From Agrocybe praecox (Eukaryota; Basidiomycota; Agaricomycetes; Agaricales; Agrocybaceae), in contig OZ024849.1 in the NCBI GenBank assembly GCA_964017145.1, positions 744,001 to 808,000 of the forward strand: DNA of 64,000 bases, read 5' to 3'. Below the pieces are notes generated by a model that was given only the letters and a program-made list of their open reading frames with translations, was not told the DNA's origin and searched no databases. Of the stretch, positions 11,469 through 31,593 are shown one piece after another. Positions within the stretch are counted from its first letter, which is position 1. Every line of letters begins with the position of its first letter. Made by a program: the position numbers and the translations under genes.

Positions 11469-13232
11469 ATGTCATTCTTGAAAATTTCTGGAACCAAAAT
11501 TGTGAACGCAGAGGGTCAGGAAGTTATCCTTCGTGGGGCGGGCCTTGGAGGATGGATGAAGTGAGTTTGAGCGTACCAGCACTCGTATCTTATATCCTGA
11601 CGTTTTATTTAGCATGGAGAACTTCATTTCAGGTTTGTGCCCCTTGAATCATGCAAGTTTATGCCCCTAAATCGTCCCAGGTTATCCTGGAAATGAGTAT
11701 CAAATTCGTGAAGCTTTGGCAGAAGCCATTGGAACAGAAAAGTCCGAGTTTTTCTTTGATAAGGTGAGAGGGCGTGTGTTCCTGATAAATCTGACATGCT
11801 TATGTCTCACATTCCTACGTTTTCTCAAGTTTTTGGAATACTTCTTCGAAGATGCGGACGCGGCCTTCTTCAAGAGCCTCGGACTGAACTGTATTCGCAT
11901 TGCTTTCAATTATCACCACTTTGAAGGTGTGTGCTCATCTTTTGGGGCAGAAGACAATCTATTGATGGTTTTCTCCAGATGACATGAACCCCCGTGTCCT
12001 CAAGGAATCGGGGTTCAAGCATCTCGACCGTGTTATTGATTTATGTGCCAAACATGGAATTTATACGATTTTGGACCTTCATACTGCTCCTGGAGGCCAG
12101 AATACCGACTGGCACTCAGACCATGGAGGACACATTGCCAACTGTAAGCTAATCTCCCCAGTGTATGATAGTCTCGACCTAAGAGCTGACAAACTATTGA
12201 ATATCAGTCTGGAACCACAAAGATTTCCAGGACCGTACACTTTGGCTTTGGACTGAGCTTGCGAAACATTACAAGGACAACACATGGATTGCTGGATACA
12301 ACCCTCTTAACGAGCCAACCGACTCCAAGCACACCCGTGTAGTTGCATTCTATAATCAAGTGTACAATGCTATCCGAGCGGTTGACAAGAACCACAGCAT
12401 CTTCTTCGACGGTAACACCTTCGCTTCTGACTTTTCGCACTTCGGGGACCATCATCGGAGATGGGAAAATACGGGTTACTCAATCCATGACTATTCTGGC
12501 TACGGATTCCCTTCATCGACGGAAAAGTATGTTGGAAGTGAGGAACAACAAAGACGGCTGAGAAGGAGCTACGAGAAGAAACGCCAGTGGATGGACGAGA
12601 GGGGTTTATGTGTTTGGAACGGTGAATGGGGCCCTGTCTATGCTAGGAAACAGTACGAAGGCGGAGAAACCGACACTATCAACGAGACGCGTTATAAAGT
12701 TCTTCAAGACCAACTACAAATCTATAACAAGGTAAATATCGAGCCCCAAGTTATCGTAGTAAGCATGCTAATCCTCACCATTTGATAGGACCGTCTCAGT
12801 TGGTCCATCTGGCTTTACAAAGACATCGGCTTCCAAGGAATGACCTTCGTCTCCACGTCCACACCATACATGACTCTATTCAAGGACTTCCTTGCCAAAA
12901 AGCATCGCCTTGCAGTAGACGCATGGGGTGCAGATGATACTGCTATCAAAGACATCTACAAGCCACTGGTTGACCACGTCCGCCAGGAGATCCCGCAGCG
13001 CTTTCAGGATATCTACCCCTTCCCAGTCTGGAAGCTCGAGGATCGCATCGCGCGTCTCTCAAGGAACATCTTGATATCGGAGTTCTTGGTGAAGGAATGG
13101 GCTGAACATTTCGTTGGGAAGTCAGAGGCTGAATTGGACGAAATTGCGAAGAGCTTCAAATTCGAGTCTTGCGAAAGGAGGGAAAAATTGAACGAGATCT
13201 TGACTGCGAGCACAAAGGCTCTGCAGCTTTGA
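11469..13232 (+). CDS. glycoside hydrolase family 5, exo-beta-1,3-glucanase-like, no signal peptide
   Basis: At least seven exons. The protein begins MSFLKISGTKIVNAEGQEVI and continues LRGAGLGGWMNMENF, the hallmark N-terminus of fungal GH5 glucanases. The (beta/alpha)8 barrel shows FKSLGLNCIRIAFNYHHFE, YTILDLHTAPGGQN, the acid/base Glu in GYNPLNEPT and the nucleophile Glu in VWNGEWGPV. The C-terminus (after PYMTLFKDFLAKK) is an extra helical region ending LTASTKALQL. The start lacks a signal peptide, so a cytosolic or unconventionally exported enzyme is likely. Exo-1,3-glucanase is the traditional annotation, but other substrates such as glycosylated lipids occur among cytosolic GH5 members; the subfamily is not settled here. 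Confidence 0.88.
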
Positions 13233-13607
13233 TATCGCTCTGTCTTAAGAGCTATGAAATGGGGTACCTATACCTTTGCTGAAATGAAGTAGTTCGGAGA
13301 GATGGACATTCATGTACATGTATTCCGTCTTTTTTCATGCGAATAAGTTATTCGCTTTTGCTGCAAAGAATGATCGAAAGTTGTTTTAGTTAGGCTTTGC
13401 TCTGAACAATTATACTAATGCTCGCCCCATGTCCACCTTTTGAGGTTTACTTTCCGCGGTTCTAGTTTCTGGCAGTAGCAGTCTTGCAAATCAAGTCGTT
13501 AAAGTTCGGGCCTCAGGTGTGATCCGTGTATATATACAGTACAAAGGGTATCGTCTGGTATCATCTATCATCATCATCATCATCATCATATCATATCGTC
13601 TTCTCTT
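13233..13607. other. convergent intergenic region with a short microsatellite
   Basis: 3' ends of the GH5 gene and the leftward HNH nuclease gene. It contains the ATC trinucleotide repeat at 13567-13590. Nothing else is recognised. Confidence 0.55.
13567..13590. repeat. ATC trinucleotide microsatellite
   Basis: About eight uninterrupted ATC units, lying in the shared 3' flank of two genes. Confidence 0.9.
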
Positions 13608-14706
13608 CTAACAGCTGGCCAAATAGTTAGTCAGAGCCGTCTTCTCCGCAGAATCGACGCTGAGGTTGTAGTAATATTTGACTTGGATCCAGGCACGGAC
13701 GTATGTGCACTGGTAGCTTGCAAGAGGGACCATCCACTCCGCAGGATCTTCAAACAGGAACAAGGGATGTACGTGAGCACAAAGATGGTGGGATGGATAT
13801 TCCAGAAATCAAAGGAGTTGAAACTAACCTTTGTCACCTATAATTAGGGAGAAGCGAGAAGAGGAAAGAGTTACTCAGGTTAGATTGTACTAATTATGGC
13901 TAGGAAAGTCAATGTATGCGTACCCTTGGCTTGGTTCAGGCTGGTGGATATGTGGTGTTAGTATGCGAAATTTTTTGGGTCATTACTAGAAACACTACGT
14001 ACGAATCGGTGACGGCGATCAACTGAGGACGGACGAGGTCATTGGCAAAGGCTTCACGAGTAGCATTCGTCCAGGTACGTGCACCTGATACCCAGGCTTC
14101 CTTAAGAGGCACGAGATGGTCCTAAAGAAAGACCATATAGGATGAGTAGATGTCAATTATAATATTAGCCTGTGGAAAATTCACGATGTCCAAATCGCTG
14201 GCCAAGGTGGTAGCGACGTTGTCGTAAGGCGAAACCCAGTTGCCAGAAGTCGCTGCGCAGTTGCTGCCGACGACGACGTCGGTGCCATCTCGTTTCAGAA
14301 CGGCTAACGGAAAAGAAAGATATAAGAAAAGTGCCTGGATCATGATTTAATGGTATAAACTCACCTTCTCTGGTGTTACACGATCCAGAGACTATTTAAG
14401 ATTGAATATTGATTCGATGGAAGAGCTTCAGCGCTAAGAAGATTCCTCACTGGTAATCCAATGATGGAAGTAATCGCGCTTATACGCCGGTGAGTTCGAT
14501 TCAGCTTCAACCGTCACTACAACACAAGAAGTCCATTAGCGTCGTTTTCTAAAATAAATAAATAAAATGACATCTAACTCACAAGCAGCAAGATAGGTTT
14601 TGGCCCTCGCAGTGCTCACGGGCGTAGGCAGGGCGCGAGGAAGAACATTGGCCACAGCGCACGAGAAGGCAGAGGCAGTTGCAATCAACGAGAAGAAGTG
14701 AACCAT
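13608..14706 (-). CDS. secreted HNH-family (DUF1524/GmrSD C-terminal-like) endonuclease
   Basis: Leftward gene with several small exons. The start MVHFFSLIATASAFSCAVAN is a signal peptide. Further exons hold KRDGTDVVVGSNCAATSG, SPYDNVATTLASDLDI, then DHLVPLKEAWVSGARTW (the DH motif of the beta-beta-alpha metal site), EAFANDLVRPQLIAV, VNQAKGDKAPDEWMVP and a closing CTYVRAWIQVKYYYNLSVD. This order matches the fungal secreted HNH nuclease family. The last residues are TNYLASC, a conserved closing Cys. Likely role: extracellular nucleic-acid degradation; the substrate is not determined. Longer in-frame extension upstream of this Met exists, but the signal peptide supports 14706. Confidence 0.82.
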
Positions 14707-15465
14707 GGTTGTCTGACAAGAATGGAATCTACTTGTTGCGGAAAAAAAGAGAAAAGGATATTCTGAAGAAGTGCGGGAATCCAATCCAGCGCTTTTAAGT
14801 CTCCCCTTCGTATCGTGTTATCATGGAAAAGAAGTGCAGACCAATTAGTCCAATATGGATGAGAAAACATGCACATTCGTCGGTGGACTGCAACACCTTA
14901 TCAGATGTGAGCCATGCGACACACGAGCGAGTTACCAGGGAGTACGCGGACGCGACGTACGCAGTGGAGAAGTTGAATGAACTGCGACCGAGTGGGATTT
15001 GTATGTGCAAGAATGTGATAGGTCGCTGATAAGATACGGATTGAGGATAGTCATTTTGATAATTCAGTATTTACTCCAATATCGTTGGATGCGTGAAAAG
15101 TGAATTGACCTTGGCGTCCGCCTGAACGTGTTTTGTTATCGAACGTTTCTATAGCGTTGTCGCTTGATCAAACGGGCTGGAATAAATTCAGTCGAGTGGC
15201 ACCTGATAATTACCGTTACACACGCGCCATCAGCGAGTGTGTCATTCAGCGAAGAAGCTAGTGGCTTGAATCCGGTTTGCAAGACCACAAAAAGTGAATT
15301 ATCTGGGGGCAAAAAATTTAAGTACAAGGACTATGATAGAATACAACGTGCGGAATTTTTTTTTACATCCATGCCAATGCGAAATGATAAAGCGACATGT
15401 TTATGATACAGCAGGAAAAAAGATAACGTACTACGTAGGGCGAGCATCCAAGTCAGGCGAAGTCA
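14707..15465. other. intergenic region, upstream of the HNH gene
   Basis: Holds the promoter of the leftward HNH gene and the 3' flank of the leftward ASXH gene. Short frames on both strands have no domain and overlap each other. Confidence 0.5.
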
Positions 15466-16754
15466 TCATGATTCACTGAAGAAGCTGCCTCTCAGATAAA
15501 ACAGTGTACCGTGATTCTCCCTTCCGCCTCGACTGTCATATGGATTGTATTCTGCTCCAGCTCGCCAGCGCCAGACAGAGCAGCATTTCCATGCGTTTCC
15601 GTGTGGCCTTCTTGTCTTCGGCATCCGCCCATCGGTATCCAATAGTGCTGTTTCAAGTGTAGTCGGACTAGTTACCTGTACGGAAAGAATGGTTTCTGAC
15701 GTTTCTGATGGTTTTTCCATGAGTAGACTCTGCGGAAGGTCCTTAACCGCACCGCGAACGGTGACCAGTGTCAAAGCAAATGTCTTGGGGTGAATGGATT
15801 CAACCTAGTACGATATTCGATATTGATTTAGCACCGCGAAGGACTTGAAGGGAAGAAAGCGTACCATGGCATCTTTTTCAATTACTTCAGAAGATGCGAA
15901 TGATCGTCTATATGCAATCACATCGCCGACACGTATTATATTGTTCTTTGCTAGCGCTGTTAGCTTGACTTCGGCAGCTCCGCTATCAACAAAACGATAT
16001 TTTTGTGAGAACGGACTATTTGATGATATCAACAGAAACATACCCAGCCAACGCACGACTTGCGCAGGTGGATGAAGACCCGGGTTCGATGGGAGTCTGG
16101 GACGGAGGAAGCTCAGGAATGGGGTTATCACGTTCCCAGACCTCATCTTTCCATGGAACTGCCATGGACCCCGTTATGATGCCTTCTTGGAATTTTCTGA
16201 CCTTCTCAAGGTGTGCCTCGGAGAACCAATTCAGATAAAGATGGTCCTGGAAAGTGCGAGAAGCAGCGAAAAAATGTGGATCGTTAAAAAATTTGGGATT
16301 TAACTCTGATTTTGGATCCACTGTGACTTTCGTTTTCTCATCTTCGACCATATTGTCTTCCATGGTTGCTGGATGGTCAGAGCCTAGTTCTGGCTGACAA
16401 TCATTGAACGCGGTTGGAGGTAACAGGGTCTTGAGGTGTGCTTTGCGATCTTCCGACAGTAAAGACCATGTGTTACTGTTGAAAATGTCCTAGTGAATGC
16501 TCCCATTGAGTCCCTGGAATTTATACGATGGTCGATCACACGAAAGCAGGTTCAGAGTCAAAGTAAGCCATTGAAATACATACATTCATGTTCAAGGAGA
16601 CCAAGTCGCTTTTAGAGCTTTCCAGAAGAATCTTGAAAAGTTTCTCTGGGTCAAAATCCGGGGTAGCCTTTCTCTTGTTCGTTCTAGGAGGTGGCTCAAC
16701 GACTAGTTGTGGTGCTTTGACAGGTTGTCGTGTCGTGCGACGAGGGCGATTCAT
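15466..16754 (-). CDS. ASXH/DEUBAD-domain protein (ASX-like)
   Basis: Start MNRPRRTTRQPVKAP, a basic N-terminus with an NLS-like RTNKRKATPDFD. After an in-frame splice (NMN to DIFNSN) comes the ASX-homology block: NSNTWSLLSEDRKAHLKTL, LLPPTAFNDC, then FFNDPHFFAASRTFQDHLYL and WFSEAHLEKVRKFQEG. A C-terminal region has RVGDVIAYRRSFAS and a Trp/Arg-rich segment (WKCCSVWRWRAGAEYNPYD). This is the layout of fungal proteins carrying the ASXH (PF13919) domain. In animals ASX proteins activate the UCH37-family enzyme BAP1 through this DEUBAD fold to remove ubiquitin from H2A. A UCH37/BAP1-type enzyme lies 4.4 kb away, so partnership is a testable inference. No PHD finger or HARE domain is seen. Confidence 0.78.
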
Positions 16755-18311
16755 TGTATTTATACAGAATAAGAGGTTTGACTAGGATTTAAGACTTAGG
16801 ACTTGAGAAAGAAGTTGCCAGAAGGGAGAATAAATGAGAAAGCAGCAGCCAGTCGTTGCTCGAAAGCGTTCGATGATCAGGAAAGGGTTCAAAATCGCCG
16901 CAGTGCCGACGTATTTTGCATTGCTCACGGAACCAAACAACCTCAGCTATTTATAGATCTTGATTTGCGCCTCCGTAAGTCAACCGTAAGTGTAACGAAG
17001 TCAAAACGAAGTTGGAAAATAAGTATTTCGGCGAGCTCAAGGTTGGATTATGGAAAATAAATATACTTCTCTGGAATATATCTGACAATCGCTCCTCCGG
17101 CTAAGTATTTCTGACCCACAACCCACGGGCGACAATCGACAGAACCTAAACGCCCGTTCACGCCCGTTGCTTACCAAAAGGATAACAAATCTTTGAGAAA
17201 TGAGAGGTATGTATAGAGAAAGTAAATGAAACGATCATCTACATATCATTTTCCATGGGTTAAGCAGAAGTTCCAGTCAAGTTGAAAAATGAAAAAGTCC
17301 ATACTCCCTGTTTCCCGAGAATATAGTTTCAGCGGGCAGAGTCTGCCTCTCACTTGTTTTGTAAGCCATGATGGCTTACATCGAACTTCATACATCCGAG
17401 GGCTATCCTCAATGTTCCGATGAAGAATGAATGGTGCTTACTTGTAGCACTCGGAGCCTCCTACTACCGTCCAACGCGTGCACATGGAACTGAAGATGCT
17501 TACTCTCACCCTGCAAAAAAGGCGCGTGCCGACTCATTTGAAAACAAACATACGTTTCGAGGGACATTTGTGTTTATTTCTTGACGGTCAATTTTAACCG
17601 CCTCTCGGTGAGGCCCCGAATATTTTGACATGACATGATTGGCGGTTGAAAGGTTTCTAGGATTTGCGGTTCTTGCAACAGTCCCATCGGACCAGGTTGT
17701 GGGGAAACTATGTGCTTCTGGAGGTCTTGAGAGTTAAGTATAGGGTTTACGACAACTATGTAATGCCTTCAAGCCCGTCGGTCCGAACTTTCTTTTTTGC
17801 CTTTACTCGTCGTTCGAGGTAATAAAAATGGTAGCCATTCCCATGTCATGACCCCACAGTTGCTTGGCCCCTTGCTCATCGCAAGTTCCCGTCCCGCGAT
17901 TCCGATGGTGTTACACAAAAATACATACGGAAATCGGGAACAGCGCAGTCTGAGTTGACCTTCGAAGCGTGATTGCTGATCATGAAACGGCTATTAATAG
18001 CTTCGCATCGGTTCAATCGGTTGTCCCAACTTTCCTACTAGGATGACCGCGTCGATGGTGATGAAAGGAGTCGAGCGAAGGTAATGGGTGGTAAGAATAG
18101 CATTTATACAGTAAGGTACATTTTTATTTTAACTTGATCATACGTTCATAGACCAAAATCGTGATTCATAAGATTATGTTGTCATTAAATATTAGATTAT
18201 TGTCCGTGCCCAGAGAAATCCTTTGTTCATATGTCCAACGATGAGAGTACATAAAAATTCAAGTCCATGAGAGAGCAATGATATACAAGAAAAGATAGAA
18301 ATGCTAGAAGG
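16755..18311. other. intergenic region
   Basis: 1.56 kb between the ASXH start and the stop of the leftward C2H2 gene. It must contain the ASXH promoter. No coding frame with recognisable content, tRNA or repeat array was seen. Confidence 0.5.
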
Positions 18312-19426
18312 TCAATTATTGACCCAACGCGTTCCTCCTTGAGCAACGGGACATTTATGGTTGCCCAACGTCTTTTGTGTCGAGAAGAAGCGTCCGCAGT
18401 CGTCGCAAAGGAATTCGCAAATCTTCCCGTGCTTTGCGACTTCGTGACGAAGACGATCATGTTGCCGCGAGAACCGTTCGGAACATCCGAGGGTACATGG
18501 GAAGGACGATCGCGGCTTCGGCTTGTGTGCTTCCATGTGGACCTTGAGGGTGTACTGACTCGTGAAACGTCGTTCGCAACCGATGATCACACACGGGAAG
18601 CGACGCCTTTGTTGTTGAGGGTCGACTTCAGTTTTTGAAGGTGAGGCTGATCTTGAGCTGGAAGCGGTGGGCTTGGTCTCGACCATGTCCAGACTCGAAC
18701 AAGAGGTTGAAGGTGAATGAGACATGTTCGGTCGTCGGGATTGTGCCGACAGGTTATGTGACTGCGACCACGATGAGGGTGAGGGTGAGGCAGGATATTG
18801 AAGAGAAAGTCCTTGGGTGAAGCCGAAGTTGAAAGCGTTTGAATATTCATAGATATTGGGTTGCGGGGAAAGGGAGGCACCTAGGTTGAGTGAATATTTG
18901 AATCCATTATGAAGTGTCATCTGGATGACTTACCACTGGCGTCGGAGCGAGGAGAACAAGAGACGACTGAGCCCTGGAAGGCTGAGGGACGGGGCAAGTT
19001 CTGAGAGGTAAAGTCCATCCCTGAATTTTCCTCATAGGCCCACAAATTGTCATCCGTAGAGTGTTCTATTGAGAAGAGCTGGGGATCGTGCATTTTGGAA
19101 GAGGTAAAAGTTGGAGGGCATTGTGCTTGAAATAGAGTAAATTAGCTTCAAACATGGTTGACGATGATACCATTGGGCCTACATGATTCGTACAATTCAG
19201 CACCTGGGTATTGATGATATGCGTCCGTCCACTGAGGCATGAAGTGGGAGTCTATGGTTCGAAGAGAGTTTAGTGACCACGATGATTGACGATCGAGTCG
19301 CGCATGCATACCGACGGATCCATCCCATGCCGTTAAGTCTTGGCCAATATATTGGCCGTCAAAAGCCGTCGACTGAGTGGGAAGATAGAAAGGGGCCTTT
19401 GAATTTCGTGAAGAGTGGAAAGCCAT
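18312..19426 (-). CDS. C2H2 zinc-finger transcription factor
   Basis: Three exons can be joined in frame: MAFHSSRNSKAPFYLPTQ to ESCRPN, then AQCPPTFTSSK to RSDASG, then ASLSPQPNIYEY to the stop after GGTRWVNN. The first two thirds are low-complexity Ser/Pro/Gln, typical of activation regions. Three C-terminal fingers follow: CVIIGCERRFTSQYTLKVH (C-x4-C, H-x3-H), CTLGCSERFSRQHDRLRHE (C-x3-C with a wide H-x5-H), and CDDCGRFFSTQKTLGNHKC (C-x2-C, closing H-x-C). The last finger is non-canonical. Likely a DNA-binding regulator; the target is unknown. Its upstream region is unusually long (about 4 kb), which suits a developmentally regulated factor. Confidence 0.8.
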
Positions 19427-27297
<7,871 letters not shown>

Positions 27298-27858
27298 ATA
27301 TGATTATGCCCCCTTCTTTTTATCCATGGACTTAGGTTACTTTTTATTTGCTGTCTTCCTTGCATCAGTCGCATTGTTTAGCATTGTATAGCTTCACTTT
27401 TTTCTTATCTCATCTCCTTACTGTTACTTGTATATTTTATTTTCGTCGTTGCAATCAACTACACTAAGGCTTCACTAGCATCGTCAGCCCCACCTCACAT
27501 CACTATGTACGCACCTCTTCGAGAGTCCTGCTTTACGAAAGAATCGGACTACGGCCCGGCACCTACTTCGATCATGTGAAAGCTTCCTACGCGGCGTCGG
27601 TCTAAATAATGAAAGTCGCGTCTTTGAGTTATGAACTTCGACCACCATTGCAACTCTTAGTCCTCGTAATCCATTTTCTTTTTTTTCCCAACGAGCGGAG
27701 CACAAATATAAGTCACACCAACAACTCACGCTACTCCTAGCGCCCGTGGACTCGTTCAACATTCGTTTCTTGCACTGTTCATTTCCATTAAGCTTCAAAA
27801 TCGCTTCCAGCCTGGACCAGCGCCGAAGACTCTTGCTTTTGGTTCAAATCGCGACAAT
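27298..27858. other. intergenic region between KDM4-like and Nbs1 genes
   Basis: 561 bp holding the 3' flank of the demethylase gene and the promoter of the Nbs1 gene. Pyrimidine-rich tracts occur near 27400-27440 and 27670-27690. A leftward frame at 27484-27798 is Arg-rich and has no domain. Confidence 0.5.
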
Positions 27859-30800
27859 ATGTGGGTTCTGGTTGGTCCATTTGATGGGGAACTTGGCATT
27901 GTAGATTTCAAAAGTATGTACATCCGATTTCATGAAGTTCCAGGTATATCTTAGGCCGCAATCGTAGAACCTAAGTCCTTGAAGCCGAACACAACATACT
28001 CCCTTGGCCGGAAAAATCAACCACTACTAGTCAACAACAAAAAAATTTCTCAGCATGAGTGCGACTTCGTGGTTGGTCCGCATACCGTTGACGATGCTGT
28101 GAGTACACGTTCTCATTTGCTCCACATCCTTCTTCAAGACTCAACCGTGTACAAGGGTGATCCATCTGTCAAGCCTTCTTTGACTTTCATAATCCGCAGC
28201 GCGAGACATGTAACTTCCGTCTGGAAAGATGGAGATGAGAAATACACCGCACTGGTTGATGAACCACATCTTCTCCAGGATGGTGACAACCTCCAGCTAT
28301 TGAATGGGGTCATTGTCAAGTTAGTCTACCCAACTTCCTATCTTTTGCCGCCAATCTTATATGGATATGTAGAGTACAATGGCAGCCTATATGTGCATTT
28401 TATCCTCCAGGTCGTGGTAATTTGTCTATTTCAGTTGAGGAGTGCGCATCTCTAGGTGAGATTGGCCGTTGTCCCCGTTTTCGAAGCAATTCTAATATTT
28501 GATAGGAATTAAACTTGTACCTACAATGTGCGACAATTTAACGCATCATCTCGCAAATCACTACGAAGCAAGTTTACGCATGGCATCGTCTGTTTTGTCC
28601 TTGTGTAAAATCGTCAAACCTAAATGGCTAGTCGAGGTTTTAAGACTAGGACGTCTCCCACGCAGTAACGATAACTCAGAAGGAACATCACTGGAAGACC
28701 ATTTCATCCTCCCTGCAGAAACTAAATATCGCCCTACATTTCCTGCTTCTCTCTTACCTGAGTACAAGAAGTTTAAAATTTGGGAGCCTAATGAGGACAG
28801 AATCAAAATACTGTCGCCGTTCAGGTTTGTATGCCTACAAGAAAAGGCTACCGACCTTGACGGAGATCTAAAAGAAGCAATCCGACACGGCGACGGAAGT
28901 TATGAAGCATTTGACATACACGCAGGCGTATCGAAATTCCACTCAGTATTAATGAGGGCCCAAGCAAAGGAAGGCAAAACTACGGTCGTTGTTGGGGACA
29001 CTGACTCAATGCCTACAGCCGTTGGGAACGAGCAATGGAAAGAATACGTAGACAAAGCTAAAAGGTATGTTTGTTATATCACGTAAAAAGGCAGCATTAA
29101 CCGATAGTTAGTTTTTCACTTGAAATATTTTCACCCTCTAAAATCGTGCAAGCAGTCCTCGAAGCGAACGTCGATTCTTTGCGGCCTAATTTAACAGCAA
29201 GCGTTGAAAAACGGACCGAAGATGGTAAACTTGTTTTTCATTTGGCTATTCTTTGTTAAATTGAGTCTCTTTGTGTAGCTTCCCCTGTTTCTCCTCCTCC
29301 ACGAGTGGTGCCGAGTACACTGTCGGAGGAACCGTCACTTCAACCCGAAACCCCTGTAACCGAGCCTATGCAGCCTACTCGAAGGAAACTGGTTCGTCGG
29401 ACGGCATCTCGTGCTCCTTCTGCGGAACCTTCGCTTGCTGCTGCCTCGAAGGCCCCTGAAGTGTCGACGAAAATTGCGCCACCTAGTACCAATACTGAAA
29501 ATGCAGACGTCCAGCCACGCCCACGCCGAGTAACAGCTTGTTCAGTTCTTTGCTTTAAGCTCTACTGATCCATTGAATGGAAGGTTTTAACGCGAAGACT
29601 TGCTACCGTCGATCCCGCAGCAATTGGATTGGGCGAGCCCTCTGTCATGATGGAAAAAATTCCCGAATTGCCTTCAAGAAGAACTCCAGAACCAACAGTG
29701 CAGAAATTAGCTGTAGGTATCCACCATGTCACTGTAGTTCTAAGTTTACTGAGTAGTATTAGGCACCGACACCTGCTCGTGCGAAACTAAAACGACGCTT
29801 TGGTGGTGATAAACCCCCTGCCCCCCTGCCCCACGAGACACAGACATTGTCTGGAATGGGAGAAACTCCTCAAGAACCTGCTTTGAAAAAGTTCAGGGCT
29901 CTGTTCGAAGCTAGCAACCCCGTTGAATCCGAACCATATGACTTTACTGCCAGCGTACCAAATGGGTCACAAACTCAAAGTCAATCACAGGACGAGGTCA
30001 TTAGGAGGGGACGAGCATTGGGAAGTGTAGGAGCGTCGACCATGTCGATTCTTCGAGAAGAGGAAGAAGAAACGCTTACTTTACACCAGAATGGTTCGAA
30101 GCGGAAATCGCCTGCTGAAGACGAAGACGCTATGGACATCGATGGTGCAGCTGGTCCACTTACTAAGAAGCGTGCGGTGGAAAACCTCAATGCAATCGCA
30201 CGGACCAATGATGCACCCAAAGTCGGAGGAAATGAACCTGCAGATGCTCAGGGAGCTCCTGTCGGGAAGCCAGATACCGATGCAGCTTTCCTAAAAGCAA
30301 TAGCATCTACGAAGCGTGGTAAAAAGACAGAAGATCATTTCGATCGAGAGTTCAACAAGTTGAAAATCTCCAAGCCGGACTTGGATCGTCGGGATCCAGA
30401 GGAGGAATGGAAAGTATTGGCTGACTTTGGCGATGACACTGGCTTGCGAGGCAACTTTATGGTCGTGGTTGAAATGGATATTTATAAAAAGGATGACTCT
30501 GCACGAAATTCCCATTCGACAAACCCAGAGTGGACCGGGAAACCGGATTTTAAGAAGTTCAAAAAGGTACTCATTCAAAAGATACGTATCGCTGGCTCTT
30601 TGTTGAATTTTCTGACCTCCTTTTGAAAGAAAATCACAGGAACACCGAGGCCTAAAGTAGAATTGTTTATTAGCGAAGCGAATGACTATGGCATTGGAAC
30701 ATGTGCGCCTAGCTTTTATTTGTCTATCGCTTTCTTTTACTAATTCTTTGCCCAGCCTATTGGAAGGGAGGAAGCTCACAAAGACATTTGCAAAGACACA

Positions 30801-31231
30801 ATAGTTTCGGAACTCAGATGGAGCCAACCACACAGAAATTAAGGGAAACAATTGATTTGGAGCATGCGTTCGACGATGACGATACTGATGAACCTACACC
30901 ACCTGTTCGAACGAAGAGAAAACCGCCATCTCGAGCAGCCTCAGCAGTGCCAACCAAAAAGTCGACAGCAAAAGGCAAAGCTCCAGCAAGAAAAAATGCC
31001 TTGTTTCTCGATTCAGACGATGATATCCAGGAAGTCACCTACGAACCAGATGATTTTGATGAACCTCGAGACGACGAGCAAACATTACCATCGAGCGCTG
31101 AGATTACGAGAAAGCCTGTCTCTCGGAAGCCTACGAGAGCGACGAGCGTTACCAGGAAACCTGCGCCTATCATTCTCGATGATTCCGACGACGGTGTTGT
31201 ATTCAATGGTTTCAAAGGCAAAGGACGCTAG
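27859..31231 (+). CDS. Nibrin/Nbs1 homologue of the MRN DNA-repair complex
   Basis: Start MWVLVGPFDGELGIVDFK, matching the MW.L..... opening of Nbs1. The FHA domain has YSLGRKNQPLLVNNKKISQH (Gly-Arg, Ser and His of the phospho-Thr site). BRCT-type segments follow (TMCDNLTHHLANHY, SLCKIVKPKWLVEVLRLG; RFVCLQEKATDLDGDLKEAI). The middle is disordered and rich in Ser/Pro/Glu. The later part has the conserved EEEWKVLADFGDD-like block, GNFMVVVEMDIYKKD, and DFKKFKK, a likely Mre11-binding region. The end is acidic then hydrophobic then basic (ILDDSDDGVVFNGFKGKGR), resembling the Tel1/ATM-binding tail. Splices keep the frame, for example FKKPKSLKP, DDAGDPSVK and GIGTSYWKGG. Nbs1 brings Mre11-Rad50 and Tel1 to double-strand breaks. 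Confidence 0.85.
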
Positions 31232-31593
31232 TTTGCTTGTTTATGTTTATAACTTTTTATTATGTCCCGACCGATGATATTTACCTTAAATTTTTTTAAT
31301 GCTTTAATATAGGATAGACCATTATCAAGTCTCAATGTTCCTGCAAAGCAAATCTTCTTATGCTTGTCTATGTCGGACACGAAAATTAAATTTTGCGCGT
31401 AGTATTACTCGAGCGTGTAAGTAAATCGGATCAGGTACATAAGGGAAACGGGTATCTCGAGGCTTCCCACCGCTATTGTGCTTACTCCACGAAGCTTAAA
31501 TAAAGGAAGCAGCAGCCGTCGATGCTCCGAGCACGTTTATAACACTCTTCTTCCCAGCTATTGTGCTGCTTGAGTAAGAATGATCTGTGCAGT
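31232..31593. other. intergenic region
   Basis: 3' flank of the Nbs1 gene and promoter of the first DUF6533 gene. Nothing else is seen. Confidence 0.5.
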
